The notes beneath the pieces were generated by a model. The model was not told where the DNA came from. It worked only from the letters and a program-made list of their open reading frames with translations, and did not search any database. Made by a program: the position numbers and the translations under genes. A DNA stretch of 64,000 bases, from assembly GCA_963816725.1 (NCBI GenBank), contig CAWFMC010000018.1, positions 862,591 through 926,590 of the forward strand, written 5' to 3'. Of the stretch, positions 1 to 8,385 are shown piece by piece (position 1 is the first letter of the stretch; each line of letters opens with the position of its first letter). Origin of the DNA: CAVSUB01 sp963816725. Its GTDB lineage: Bacteria > Acidobacteriota > Vicinamibacteria > Vicinamibacterales > 2-12-FULL-66-21.

Positions 1-464
1 TTGCCTGCTTTGATGTCGCGGTGCAGAAGTCCCGCGGCATGGACCGCCGCCGCGGCCTTGCAGACGTCGATGCCGACCAGCGCCGCCTCCGGTGCACCGA
101 GAGGGCCTTGGGTGGCGACCAGCTGTGAAAGCGTCCGGCCGAACACGAAATCGCTCCAGAAGCCGACGCGTCCATCGTGCCGATCGACCCCGTAGATCGC
201 CACGACGTTCGGGTGACGCACCTTGGCCAGCGCCCTCGCTTCGCGCAGCAACTCGCTCGCTTCCGCCTCCGGATCCGCGCCGCGCGGCAGGAGCAGTTTC
301 AGCGCGACGTAGCGCTGCAGCGTCGGATCGAACGCGCGATAGACCTCGCCAAACCCGCCATGCCCGACTCGCTGCAGCCGCTCGAACGGACCCCACCGGT
401 CGAACGGCGCCCCTGGCGAAGCCCCGTCTCCGTTGTCACCCGTGGCGAGATGCGTCTCCTCCAC
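1..464 (-). CDS. Ser/Thr protein kinase, N-terminal part (cut by window edge)
   Basis: This is the first ~154 codons of a Hanks-type kinase read leftwards off the window. After a short leader the protein shows the family order: GPFERLQRVGHGGFGEVYRA (glycine loop), VALKLLLPRG with the ATP-anchoring Lys, an alpha-C region with EARALAKVRHPNVV, and the catalytic HRDIKAG just at the edge. The GTG at 464 is the only start between the in-frame stops at 474-479 and the kinase domain. Its partner domains lie outside the window, so its signal cannot be inferred. Other kinases in this window carry TolB, TPR or beta-propeller tails. Confidence 0.85.
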   Translation of the reverse strand, partial: MEETHLATGDNGDGASPGAPFDRWGPFERLQRVGHGGFGEVYRAFDPTLQRYVALKLLLPRGADPEAEASELLREARALAKVRHPNVVAIYGVDRHDGRVGFWSDFVFGRTLSQLVATQGPLGAPEAALVGIDVCKAAAAVHAAGLLHRDIKAG

Positions 465-942
465 GCGACGCCATTATCACCCGCAACAGGAGAGCATGCG
501 CCGGCGCCGCGATGTCGCTGGTGCCGTTCCGTTCGCGGTGGTCGGACCGGCGGCATGCGGAGGTGCGTGTCCTGATTCGCGCCTCCTCGTCGCGGCACGG
601 TGCCGGAGCGCTTCGCCTCGACCTGGCGTCCGAGGACGCGGCTGCGCGACGTCGACGGTGACACGGTCGCCTTCTTCGCCGACGGGCAGGAGACGGCGGC
701 TGTTGTTCGCCCAGTTGCCGGTGCGCCGCCGCATTGTCGATCCCGGAAGATCACCACTTGATACAACTGTCAGACAGAACTCATCTCGGCGGTCGACTTC
801 GGCGTCATGAAAGCGCTCAGCGCCGTTGAAATCCGCAACAGATTGTGTGTTCCGGCGTGGCATATCAATTGCTGAGCTGCCGCGCGCGACGGCTGGTCAC
901 GTCGAATTTCGTCCGGTCCCTGCGGACAGACTTGGAGAGGCG
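465..942. other. Intergenic stretch without a supported gene
   Basis: No frame gives a convincing protein. The plus strand around 540-720 has short pieces faintly like an FHA domain (RRHAEVRV, then in another frame RLRDVDGDTVAFFADGQE), which could be a decayed regulatory domain belonging to the divergent kinase. The match is too weak to annotate. The promoters of the divergent kinase and of the PEP-CTERM gene should lie here. Confidence 0.3.
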
Positions 943-1587
943 ATGATGCGATTCCTGGCTGTGGGAGCATTGCTGCTTGCCGGCAGCGTCGGCAGCGCTC
1001 AGGCGGCGACGATCACGTTCGAAGACCAGGGCTTCGTGCCGACGCTCCCGAACAACGCACAACCCCGCAACGGCGACCTCACGTCAGGTGGGTTCTTCTT
1101 CGACATGGCGGGACCGAACCCCGTCTACCAACTCGCCAACAACAGTGCGAACATCAACAATGGCACCACCTACCTGGTGACGGAGGGGGCGCCGAGCCTG
1201 GTGACATTCTCGCAGGTGGGCGGCGCGCCGTTCGCGCTGAACTCGTTCGACTACGCCCGGTGGCAGGGCCCCACCATCGGCGCCGCGACGATTACGGTGA
1301 CTGGTCACCGCGCCGACAACACCACGGTCACGACCACGCTCTTCCCGGTCGGCGACTTCACCGCGGGTGGGTCAGGCACGGACTTCCAGACGGCGCTCTT
1401 TGGCGCGGACTGGAGGAACCTGGCGAGCGTCGATCTCCTGGGGACGGGGGCGACGACCGGCACTCTCAACTACTTCGCGATCGATAACGTAGCCGTGAAC
1501 AATTCCGTGCCGGAGCCTGGGACACTGACCCTGCTCGGCCTGGGCTCCGCGTTCATGGTCAACCGTCGCCGGCGTATCGGCCGCTAG
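943..1587 (+). CDS. PEP-CTERM sorted secreted protein
   Basis: 214-residue exported protein. It begins with a signal peptide (MMRFLAVGALLLAGSVGSAQA) and ends with a PEP-CTERM sorting signal: VPEPGT, a hydrophobic run LTLLGLGSAFMV, then a basic tail RRRRIGR. Such proteins are recognised by an exosortase and processed at the cell surface. The body (TITFEDQGF.., AITVTGHRADNTTV.., FAIDNVAVNNS) is beta-rich, like many PEP-CTERM proteins with a carbohydrate-binding-like fold, but I cannot assign a ligand. The ATG at 943 or 946 is preceded by GGAGAGG and is preferred over the longer reading frame from 826, which would put the signal peptide inside the protein. No exosortase gene is in the window. 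Confidence 0.85.
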   Translation: MMRFLAVGALLLAGSVGSAQAATITFEDQGFVPTLPNNAQPRNGDLTSGGFFFDMAGPNPVYQLANNSANINNGTTYLVTEGAPSLVTFSQVGGAPFALNSFDYARWQGPTIGAATITVTGHRADNTTVTTTLFPVGDFTAGGSGTDFQTALFGADWRNLASVDLLGTGATTGTLNYFAIDNVAVNNSVPEPGTLTLLGLGSAFMVNRRRRIGR

Positions 1588-1760
1588 TCCTCTGGAACCG
1601 TGGTAGCTGGCAAAAGGTCCGGAGCGCGGCGCCCGGCGGGCAAGGCGAAAGGAGTGAGCATATTGGGCATATGGGAGCGACGAACAACGCCGCCCGGCGG
1701 GATGCCCCGCCCGGACCGTATGCCAGAAATCACGGCTCCAGGGGACTAGTGAGAAAACCA

Positions 1761-1796
1761 CGGGCCAGAGGTCGGCACGTGCCGGCCTCTGGTCCG
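1761..1796. terminator. Long perfect-type hairpin downstream of the PEP-CTERM gene
   Basis: The two 18-base halves are reverse complements except for two G-U type mismatches and there is essentially no loop. It lies about 175 bases after the PEP-CTERM stop. A T-run (GTGGTTTTCT) follows it only when read on the minus strand, so it could act as a terminator for leftward transcription or be an inverted-repeat scar. No leftward gene ends here. Confidence 0.4.
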
Positions 1797-1926
1797 TCAA
1801 TCCGGTCTACGTGGACTGGACGCCAACGACGGCAAATTCACCCGCTCCCACCACGCCTTCATCATTGGTCTTCACTCCGGAAGTAGCAGAAGGCCTGCGC
1901 GGCTTGCGACAACTTCATCGAGATCC

Positions 1927-2531
1927 ATGCCACGGTGCGAGCCTCTCCCGCCGCTGGCTGAGGGCATCATGGCTCGGTTGTTCGACGTGTCGAACCTCGA
2001 GGTGATGGCGGCGCAAGGTGTTCCGTTGCCCGACACGCCAGCGATGGCCGTGCATCGGGGACGGCTCGATTTGCTCCAGGAGCATCTTCGGCGCGATCCC
2101 GCCGTCCTCGGCCGCGCACTCGCCATCGACGATATCTACCCCTTGGCGCTCGGGTGCCACGAGGACCGCGATCTCGCGCTGCATGGCGCGCCGCTCGATG
2201 GAGCAACGCTGCTGCACATGGCGGTCGAGTACGAGGATCTCGACGTCGTCCAGTGGCTGATCGAGCACGGCGCTGACGTGAATGCGCGCGCCGCCGTCGA
2301 TCGGAGCGGGTTCGGCGGCCACACGCCGATCTTCAATTGCGTGTGAGCTTTAACGCGGGCAGGCGCCACGAAGTGCTGGGACGTTTGCTGCTCGATTGTG
2401 GCACCAACCCGAATGCGCGTGCCTCTATCCGAAAACGGCTGGCGTTTGCGCGCGATAGCAGAGTTCATGAACACCGGAATGTCACTCCGCTCGGCCGGGG
2501 CCGCGCGTTCCACGAACAGAGCTACGTCTCG
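1927..2531 (+). pseudogene. Ankyrin-repeat protein, frameshifted remnant
   Basis: The first part (to about 2342) has ankyrin features: DGATLLHMAVEYEDLDVV, QWLIEHGADVNARA and HTPIFNCV, then a TGA. The continuation is in another frame from about 2337: LGRLLLDCGTNPNARAS, IRKRLAFARD, VTPLGRGRAFHE. Together they form one ankyrin protein with a central insertion or deletion, and similarity stops near 2531. Repeat units are the usual TPLH..A...G...VV..LL..GADVN pattern. A second, fuller ankyrin gene is at 51369. The family mediates protein-protein contacts; the target is unknown. The start is not certain. Confidence 0.7.
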
Positions 2532-2734
2532 TCGGCGCACGACGCGTTTGATTTCCGAGCGCGGCGGAACCGAATGACCTGGTGCCTCAAGAACCGGGTC
2601 GTCTGTGACAGCGGCGTATCGCGTTCCGAAAGTCGTAGACAGACGTCGGATCAACAGTAGCCGAGGATCTCGATGGCCGTGTCGAGCGGCGCTGGACGGA
2701 AAGCCCCCTGCGCACGGTGCATGCCCGGAAGAGC

Positions 2735-2776
2735 GTGGCTGGGTATCAGGGACGGAATTCGCGAGTGGTTCTTCAA
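2735..2776 (+). repeat. Short dispersed repeat, copy 1
   Basis: Copy of a roughly 40-base repeat with the pattern TGGCTGGGT...GGGACG..TTCGC followed by a G/T-rich TGGTTCTT. Four other copies, all in the same orientation, lie at 2899, 7588, 8315 and 9171. This copy carries the GACGGAATTCGC variant shared with the 7588 copy. Confidence 0.55.
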
Positions 2777-2898
2777 CGCGGCGTGAAATGGCGCCTCTCT
2801 TCAGGCCTCCTGATTACCGGACCGATAGGAACGCCGCGCTCCAGCACACAGGCAACTCGTTGAAGTTAGAAGATTCTCTAAGCATTCGTGAGCAATCT

Positions 2899-2930
2899 AG
2901 CTGAATGTTCGGGACGATTCTCGCAATTTG
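2899..2930 (+). repeat. Short dispersed repeat, copy 2 (divergent)
   Basis: Shorter and more diverged copy: GCTGAATGTTCGGGACGATT followed by CTCGCAATTTGG. It lies in the gene-poor stretch 2532-3154, which shows no supported gene on either strand. Confidence 0.45.
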
Positions 2931-3154
2931 GCCTTGGAAGGCAAGAGTGCGCTCGCGCCGGGAATGCTGCTGGTCGCCGTGGCGGATGACGCTGGAAGTC
3001 ACCTTCCGCCACCGGCCGAATTCGCATCCGTGCCACGTCAGTATTGCGGTTCTCGGCGAGTTGGACGCGGCGTGGATGGAGACCCCTTTGACGGCGACGC
3101 GTCTCGAACAGGTCACTCTTCGGTAGCCGAGAGCAGCGGGACGCTCGGGTTGCC

Positions 3155-3453
3155 GTGGTCGCGGGGAGTGGCTCCGTCAACGACTTGTGGCAGCCGCTGA
3201 CCTCGTTCACCGGTAACCGCGAACCGGACTTCGAGAAGATCGATGCGAATGTCGTTCGGCTCGCCCCGCCGCAGCCCGACGCCTTCGGGTTCGCGCCTTA
3301 CGGCGACACTCTCGTGGTCAAGGAGAGCGCCGCGACGATCTGAGCCACGAGACGTTGGCCGAGACGCTGGATGTCATCGCGCGCAGCATCGATCAGCGAC
3401 TCACTGACGAACGCGACGTGGTGGCCCGGGTCCAAGGGACGACGACGACATGA
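3155..3453 (+). pseudogene. Unknown protein, frameshifted
   Basis: One frame encodes SVNDLWQPLTSFTGNREPDF, then PDAFGFAPYGDTLVVKES and a TGA at 3341. Another frame continues naturally as DDLSHETLAETLDVIARSID, then QRLTDERDVVARVQG, ending at 3453. The two halves read as a single small protein interrupted by a frameshift near 3334. Its stop overlaps the ATG of the next small ORF (ATGA), so the two were probably one operon. I do not recognise the family. Confidence 0.45.
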
Positions 3454-3608
3454 GGGATCCGAAGGAGCGCGAGGCGCGCATGCAGAAATACCGGAAGAGT
3501 GCGCCCATGCAGAGGGACCAGCGTACATGGAGAAGATGACGACGCCGAGCCAATGTGCGGCTGCTCGAGTCGATCGACCAGACCGAGCGACTGGCGTGGC
3601 TAAAGTAG
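3450..3608 (+). pseudogene. Small basic protein with in-frame TGA
   Basis: A 52-codon frame starting at the ATG that overlaps the previous stop. It reads MRDPKEREARMQKYRKSAPM, QRDQRTWRR, then TGA at 3537, and continues in the same frame as RRRANVRLLESIDQTERLAW up to TAG at 3606. The sequence after the stop looks like real charged helix, so the TGA is most simply a CGA-to-TGA nonsense change or a sequence error. No family recognised. Its partner upstream is also broken. Confidence 0.4.
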
Positions 3609-3671
3609 AGGCGGCCGCGTCAAACCCGCGGCGCTGAGCGCGTCGCGCCATACCCTCCGTGGGACGAAGAA

Positions 3672-5585
3672 TTGGCCCCCCAACTTGGTAAATCTGAATA
3701 TCGCCCGGACGTAGACGGCCTGAGGGCCATCGCGGTGGGCTTGGTCGTGCTCTACCACTTTGGGGTCCGATCCCTCACGGGCGGTTTTGTCGGCGTCGAT
3801 GTCTTCCTGGTCATCAGCGGATTTCTGATCACTGGCATTGTCTGGGAACGGGCTGCGGCCGGCACGTTCACGATGGAATGGTTCTATCTCCGTCGACTGA
3901 GGCGGCTGGGCCCGGCCCTTCTGGTGACGGTTGTCGTCTCGTATGCGCTCGGCTGTCTGTTGTTTGCCCCGCTGGATTTCGTCGGTCTCTCCACAAGTAC
4001 GGTCGCCGCACTCTTACAAGTCTCCAATCTGCAGTTCTGGCGCGAGGCGGGGTATTTCGATCGTTCGAAGCTCGTCAAGCCGCTTCTTCATACGTGGAGT
4101 ATCGGAGTCGAGGTCCAGTTCTATCTGCTCTGGCCGTTCCTCGTTCGGGCGCTGGCAAGAAGAGGCAGTGTGGTTCTGGCCCGAACTGTGTTCGCCGGCG
4201 TTGGCCTTCTGAGTCTCGCCGCGTCGCACTTCTGGCTGGTGCGTGACAGTACGGCCGTGTTTTACCTGACGCCGTTCCGCATCTGGGAGTTCGCTGCCGG
4301 CGGTCTCGTCTGGCTCGCGGGTGTCAGAACACAGCGGAACTGGTTGGATGAGTCGCTCTATTCCGGAGGCCTGCTGGCAATCGTGTGGTCGGCACTCAGG
4401 CTGCCGGATGGCGCGACAGGCCCGATCCTGCTGGTACCAGTCGCCGGCGCGTGCCTTGCGATTCTCGGCGGCCAGGCTCGACTCGCGGCACTCACCCGGT
4501 GGACGCCGATCCGGCTGCTTGGCGTCATCAGCTATTCCGTCTACTTGATCCACTGGCCGGTCTGGGTGTTCGCGACATATTTTCGCGGCCACCCGGCGGG
4601 CCTCCGCGGATCCCTCGCCCTGGTTGCACTCACCCTGTCACTGGCCGTTGTGTCCTATCGGTTCGTCGAGCGTCGCTTCAGATACGGGCTCGGCGATGCG
4701 ACCAGGGCTGCCGGCCGGGGCGGTGCGATCCTTGCGAGTCTGGTCATCGTTTCCGCGCTGACCAGCGCGGCGCAGAATGGATGGGTGTGGCGTTTGCCCG
4801 CTCTGCTCCGACAGGTCAATTCGTACGACAAGGCGGCGATGGAAAGATATGTGTGGGCGAACGCGGTCAGTCACAGTGCCACCACGTTTGCCGCCGACGC
4901 GAGCCGGAACAAGGTGCTGCTCGTCGGTGACTCTCAGGCCGCGGACTTTCTCAACATAGTCCTCGAGAGCGGAGGCACTGGAGGTCCGATCGTCTTTCAC
5001 AACATCGATGCCCGGTGCGGTGGTCCGTACATCCCGAACGATGGCGATCAAGCGTATTGGAAAGACACAGACCCTTACACGAAGGTGTCGCCGGAATGGA
5101 TCAATGTCTGTGTGACTCAACTGCGCAGTTTTGCCGCTTCAGGGGCGGTGGCCGCGGCCGACTCCATCGTGCTGGCGTTTGAGTGGGAGAAGTGGTTCGT
5201 GCAGAGTCATCTCGGCGATGCCCTGCGTCAGATCAGAAAACGGTCGGCGGCTCCGATCTATATAGTCAGCCGCAAGGAAATGTTGAAGTCCAGCATCGAG
5301 ATTCTCACCCTGCATCGCACGCTCAACGGCCTCGAGCAGGCTGCCAGCAAGGCCATCCAGCCCTACACGACCGAAACGAATGTGATGCTGCGGAACGTGC
5401 CGGACACACGCTTCATCGACCTCTTCGCTCAGGTGTGTCCGACGCCCACCCAGTGCCACGTTCTCACGGAGGCTGGAGAGCCGATCTACTTTGACGCCAC
5501 CCACGTGACACCAGCCGGTGCCGCGTTCCTGGGCGCCGCGCTGCGGTCGTCGCGTGTCCCATTTCTGACCGCCGACAAGGAATAG
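3672..5585 (+). CDS. Membrane acyltransferase (acyltransferase-3 family) with C-terminal SGNH domain
   Basis: 637 residues, the OafA/YrhL-type layout. Residues ~10-350 are a multi-pass membrane acyltransferase-3 domain beginning PDVDGLRAIAVGLVVLYHFG, whose His is the family's conserved one, followed by VDVFLVISGFLITGI and LLHTWSIGVEVQFYLLWPF. Residues ~400-630 are a soluble SGNH hydrolase-like domain: block I VLLVGDSQAADF (~415-426, Ser nucleophile) and the terminal Asp/His motif FDATHVTPAG (~606). Such enzymes move acyl groups from the cytoplasm onto cell-surface or extracellular glycans. The start is a TTG at 3672 that puts the conserved PDVDGLRA motif ~12 residues from the N-terminus. It stands alone between decayed genes, and the glycan substrate cannot be told. 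Confidence 0.9.
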   Translation: MAPQLGKSEYRPDVDGLRAIAVGLVVLYHFGVRSLTGGFVGVDVFLVISGFLITGIVWERAAAGTFTMEWFYLRRLRRLGPALLVTVVVSYALGCLLFAPLDFVGLSTSTVAALLQVSNLQFWREAGYFDRSKLVKPLLHTWSIGVEVQFYLLWPFLVRALARRGSVVLARTVFAGVGLLSLAASHFWLVRDSTAVFYLTPFRIWEFAAGGLVWLAGVRTQRNWLDESLYSGGLLAIVWSALRLPDGATGPILLVPVAGACLAILGGQARLAALTRWTPIRLLGVISYSVYLIHWPVWVFATYFRGHPAGLRGSLALVALTLSLAVVSYRFVERRFRYGLGDATRAAGRGGAILASLVIVSALTSAAQNGWVWRLPALLRQVNSYDKAAMERYVWANAVSHSATTFAADASRNKVLLVGDSQAADFLNIVLESGGTGGPIVFHNIDARCGGPYIPNDGDQAYWKDTDPYTKVSPEWINVCVTQLRSFAASGAVAAADSIVLAFEWEKWFVQSHLGDALRQIRKRSAAPIYIVSRKEMLKSSIEILTLHRTLNGLEQAASKAIQPYTTETNVMLRNVPDTRFIDLFAQVCPTPTQCHVLTEAGEPIYFDATHVTPAGAAFLGAALRSSRVPFLTADKE

Positions 5586-5634
5586 CGGCGAGACGAGGTT
5601 CGGATCGCTGGGACAAGGTTTCCTGCCCGGGACA

Positions 5635-5919
5635 ATGGACGTGAACGCACAGTCCACCTTCGACCCGAAGAATGATCTACGGGCGATGTTCCCGCGCTTC
5701 TCCCCCATCGTCATGACGAACAACCAGCCGCTCATCGGCAGGAAAGGCGCGACGCCGGCCCAGATTGCGTTGGCGCGGCTGATGGCTCAGAAGCCGTGGA
5801 GTGTTCCAATTCCTGGCACGTCGAAGATGGATCACCGCCGCGAGAACCTGGAGGTCGTGAACGTGCAACTCACGCCAGCGGAGCTTCGCGAGATCGAGAC
5901 GGCCTTCTTCCCGGATTGA
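5635..5919 (+). pseudogene. Aldo/keto reductase C-terminal fragment
   Basis: Only the last ~90 residues of a ~330-residue aldo/keto reductase survive. Diagnostic pieces are DLRAMFPRFSP, then RKGATPAQIALARLMAQKP, then VPIPGTSKMDHRRENLEVVN, the NADPH-binding end of the barrel, and LTPAELREIETAF. The stretch between NNQPLIG and RKGATPAQ is shorter than in intact enzymes, so there is an internal deletion, and the catalytic Asp-Tyr-Lys-His half is missing. Neighbouring fragments (SDR, TPR) show this is a region of gene decay. Confidence 0.75.
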
Positions 5920-6138
5920 GATCTATGGTGGCCGCATGGATGCGACGCAGATGGCGCCAATTGGCCGGGATGGAGAGTAACTTATGCGACTGCGCGTGCT
6001 ACTCGCCCTGCTTGTCATCGTCGGATGCGAAGCCGGCCCGAATTTGGCGTCTGGTTCGCCTGCTGTTGCCGCCGCGTATGCCTCACCGGCGTCCGTGAGA
6101 CGGGAGGAATCACCCATGTGGATAGCGTGTGATCGCGG

Positions 6139-6420
6139 CGTGGCGAGATCTTCATCACCGGTAGCACAGACGGCCTGGGCGGAGCCGCAGCACAGGCTCT
6201 CATCCAAGAGAGTCACCCGGTCGTTCTGCACGCGCGATCTCCTGAACGCGCGGCGGCGCTCGACGACTCCGCTCGCCGGTCCGCTGGCGTCGTGATAGGC
6301 GACCTGAGTAGCGCGACCGACACGCGAACTGTGCGGACCAGGTGAACGCGCTCGGATGGATGCCGTCATTCACGACGCCGGCGCGTATTCGACGAAAAGC
6401 CGATCACCGACTGTGCCGGC
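6139..6420 (+). pseudogene. Short-chain dehydrogenase (SDR) fragment, frameshifted
   Basis: The N-terminal nucleotide-binding half of an SDR is readable. EIFITGSTDGLGGAAAQALI contains the TGxxxGxG motif, then HPVVLHARSPERAAALDD and GVVIGDLSSATDT follow. The frame then shifts near 6325-6355 to MDAVIHDAGAYS, the NAG-like motif with Asn changed to Asp. The catalytic Ser-Tyr-Lys part is absent. An in-frame TGA precedes the first recognisable residue, so there is no start. Just upstream at 5984 a lipoprotein-like start (MRLRVLLALLVIVGCEAG) runs into this region out of frame and is probably also a remnant. Confidence 0.7.
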
Positions 6421-6573
6421 GATGATCACCGGCACGGTCCCGGTGGTCGCACCTGACCAGATTGTTTTCGTGCTGGGAGACTTCAGAGGTGATGTTGGAT
6501 CAGGGATACTTGAAAGGCGCTGGGTTGATGAGCGCAGAATCGACGTAACTCGAATGATCTGATCCCTATATAG

Positions 6574-6770
6574 ATGGTTCAGCAGAGCGTCGTACCTCGA
6601 CGAGTGGCAGTCACCACGTATCAAGGTCGTGACCGTCAACTGGCTCAGAGAATCCGCCGTCAACGGTTTTCACTGTATCCGCGCTACACCCGCGATGCCT
6701 TTCTGGACCGTATCCGCCAGTCGCCGGAATTCATTCGGTTCCTTGCCGAGATGAAACGGAGAACGATAGA
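6574..6770 (+). pseudogene. C-terminal scrap of a TPR/kinase-type protein
   Basis: The segment RFSLYPRYTRDAFLDRIRQS followed by PEFIRFLAEMKRR matches the typical last repeat of the kinase/CadC TPR proteins of this lineage, where the protein ends with a 'D.LRxDPRF..L..R' pattern (compare the ends of the genes at 9232 and 23932). Nothing upstream supports the rest of such a protein, and the frame runs on into noncoding sequence. It is an orphan 3' end, presumably left by a deletion. Confidence 0.45.
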
Positions 6771-6944
6771 TATCGCCACGAGTTCTCGTGAGAGGCAACG
6801 CGCTCCGCCTGGATGCGACAAGCCGGGGCTGGGAATTCGACCTGACCAGTGCCCTTCGACTCCGCATCGAGTCGATCGTTGGCGCGGGCGCGCGGCTCGC
6901 GGAAGTGCTACTCTGCCGCGACGACTTCACTGGAGGATAGCCGC

Positions 6945-7586
6945 ATGAAGGGCCTGGCCGAGCTCACCAAAACGACACTGATCGGCGGACTCCTCGTCGT
7001 TCTGCCGATCTACCTGTCCATCCTGCTGATGATCAAGACGATCGCCGGCATTTTCGCGTTGCTGTCGCCGGTCACGGAGGCGCTCCCGGCCGGCGCGCAG
7101 TTTCGGCACGTCATAGCGATCGCGATCGCGCTCGTTGTGTGCATGCTGGCCGGGCTCGTGGTGCGCACCCGTCGCGGGCTGCGGGCCAAGAACGCGCTCG
7201 AGCGCTCGCTGTTCGCGAAGATCCCCGGGTATGCGCTGGTGCGCGGCCTCGCTCAACGGGTGTCTGGTGAGGAGGGCGAGGGCGCGTTCCAGCCGGCGCT
7301 CGTGGAACTGGAGGACGCACTCACGCCCGGCTTCATCATCGAGGAGCTGGAGGACGGGCGCTACACCGTGCTCGTGCCGTCGGTGCCGACCCCTGCGGCC
7401 GGTTCGCTGTTCATTCTGCCGCGGGAGCGTGTGCATCCGTTGGACGTGCCGTTCACACAAGCGGTGAAGGTGATCTCCAAGTGGGGCGAGGGAGCGGGGG
7501 TACTTGCGCGCGGCGTCGCGGTCCGATCGTCATTCACGCTGAGCGAGGCGAAGGCTCAAGCACCAGCTGGCGGCATCTCGCGCTGA
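6945..7586 (+). CDS. DUF502 family membrane protein
   Basis: 213 residues. Two N-terminal membrane segments (about 10-37, TLIGGLLVVLPIYLSILLMI.., and 50-72, HVIAIAIALVVCMLAGLVV) are followed by a soluble domain with the DUF502 hallmarks: the short KIPGYALVRGLAQ stretch, GFIIEELEDGRYTVLVPSVP, TPAAGSLFILP and PFTQAVKVISKWG. DUF502 proteins are widespread inner-membrane proteins of unknown biochemical role, often near envelope genes. The ATG at 6945 has GGAGGA nine bases upstream and is preferred to the longer frame from 6849. Isolated gene, no evident operon partner. Confidence 0.88.
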   Translation: MKGLAELTKTTLIGGLLVVLPIYLSILLMIKTIAGIFALLSPVTEALPAGAQFRHVIAIAIALVVCMLAGLVVRTRRGLRAKNALERSLFAKIPGYALVRGLAQRVSGEEGEGAFQPALVELEDALTPGFIIEELEDGRYTVLVPSVPTPAAGSLFILPRERVHPLDVPFTQAVKVISKWGEGAGVLARGVAVRSSFTLSEAKAQAPAGGISR

Positions 7587-7587
7587 T

Positions 7588-7632
7588 TTGTGCTGGGTGT
7601 GCGGGACGGAATTCGCAACCGCTGCTGACTGG
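7588..7632 (+). repeat. Short dispersed repeat, copy 3
   Basis: Begins directly after the DUF502 stop: GCTGGGTGTGCGGGACGGAA then TTCGCAACCGCTGCTGACTG. Same family as the copies at 2735, 2899, 8315 and 9171. Confidence 0.55.
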
Positions 7633-7776
7633 AGCCCGATACTGTTTGGCCCAGAAATGTTTGGCCGATCAGTCAGCCCATCGATCGTGTCCGAAATCTG
7701 TATGCATTATTTCGGACGCCTGACGATGCCCGCGCTGAGCGAGTCTCGGAGATGTGAAGTCCGCGCCTCGTTGTTT

Positions 7777-7974
7777 GAAAAGCCTCATCGAACTAGCCAG
7801 GTGGCGAATGCGTGCCACGAAGCGCTGGTGCCGACGGCGATCCGCGACGGAAACGTCCGGGATGCCGAGACCGAGAAAAGCCTCATCGAACTAGCCAGGT
7901 GGCGAATGCGTGCCACGAAGCGCTGGTGCCGACGGCAATCCGCAACGGAAACGTTGCCAGGATGCCGAGACCGA
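7777..7974. repeat. 98-bp tandem direct duplication
   Basis: Two head-to-tail copies: 7777-7874 and 7875-7974. They start GAAAAGCCTCATCGAACTAG and end GATGCCGAGACCGAG, differing by a few substitutions and a 2-base insertion. On the minus strand both copies contain the readable end RIAVGTSASWHAFATWLVR followed by a stop, so the duplication probably copied the 3' end of a minus-strand reading frame. Period and copy number are unlike a CRISPR. Confidence 0.8.
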
Positions 7975-8385
7975 GAACCGCGGTGACCCAACGGCTGCGC
8001 AGATGTGCCTTCGGACCGGCTTCGACTCGCAACGACGACGACTGTAGTGTTCGACGATTGAGATGTCGCGAGGCTCGAGCTCTGCACGGCCGCAAATGCC
8101 TTTCCACCGCCGGGCCCGGCTTCGTGAGCCGTGCGCACGAGCACGAGCGTGCTCAGGAGCGTGGCCAGCCATCACGAGGATGCCGATTATCGCGGGGCGC
8201 TTCGTGCCGATGTTCCGGCGGCCCGCGATTTCTGGGCGAGAGCCGCGCAACGTTCTTAGAACTTGCATCGCATTGCTTACAAGGGAGTTGCAGGCAAGCA
8301 ATGTTTCGGAATCGATTGGCTGGGTGTTAGGGACGATTTCCGCAATTGGTTCGTCAGTCTCGCGCTATAAAGCAGCAGCGGACGT
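7975..8385. other. No intact gene; possible decayed minus-strand membrane protein
   Basis: On the minus strand a hydrophobic stretch WVTAVLGLGILATFPLR at about 7960-8010 leads into the duplicated RIAVGTSASW tail, suggesting the end of a small membrane protein. The upstream part is broken across frames and unrecognisable. Nothing else is supported. Confidence 0.3.
8315..8358 (+). repeat. Short dispersed repeat, copy 4
   Basis: TTGGCTGGGTGTTAGGGACG then ATTTCCGCAATTGGTTCGTC. Very close to copy 5 at 9171. The two flank the cupin gene at 8386-8955. Confidence 0.6.

Noticed and set aside
540..720. FHA-domain-like pieces (RRHAEVRV and RLRDVDGDTVAFF) in two frames upstream of the first kinase
   Set aside because: The pieces are short, in different frames, and the core GSRNGT motif is not readable; chance in GC-rich sequence is likely.
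3450..3608. Selenocysteine at the in-frame TGA
   Set aside because: No SECIS-like hairpin is evident after the TGA, and no selenoprotein family matches; nonsense mutation or error is simpler.
7777..7974. Possible CRISPR array
   Set aside because: Only two units of ~98 bp, no short repeat/spacer alternation and no cas genes.
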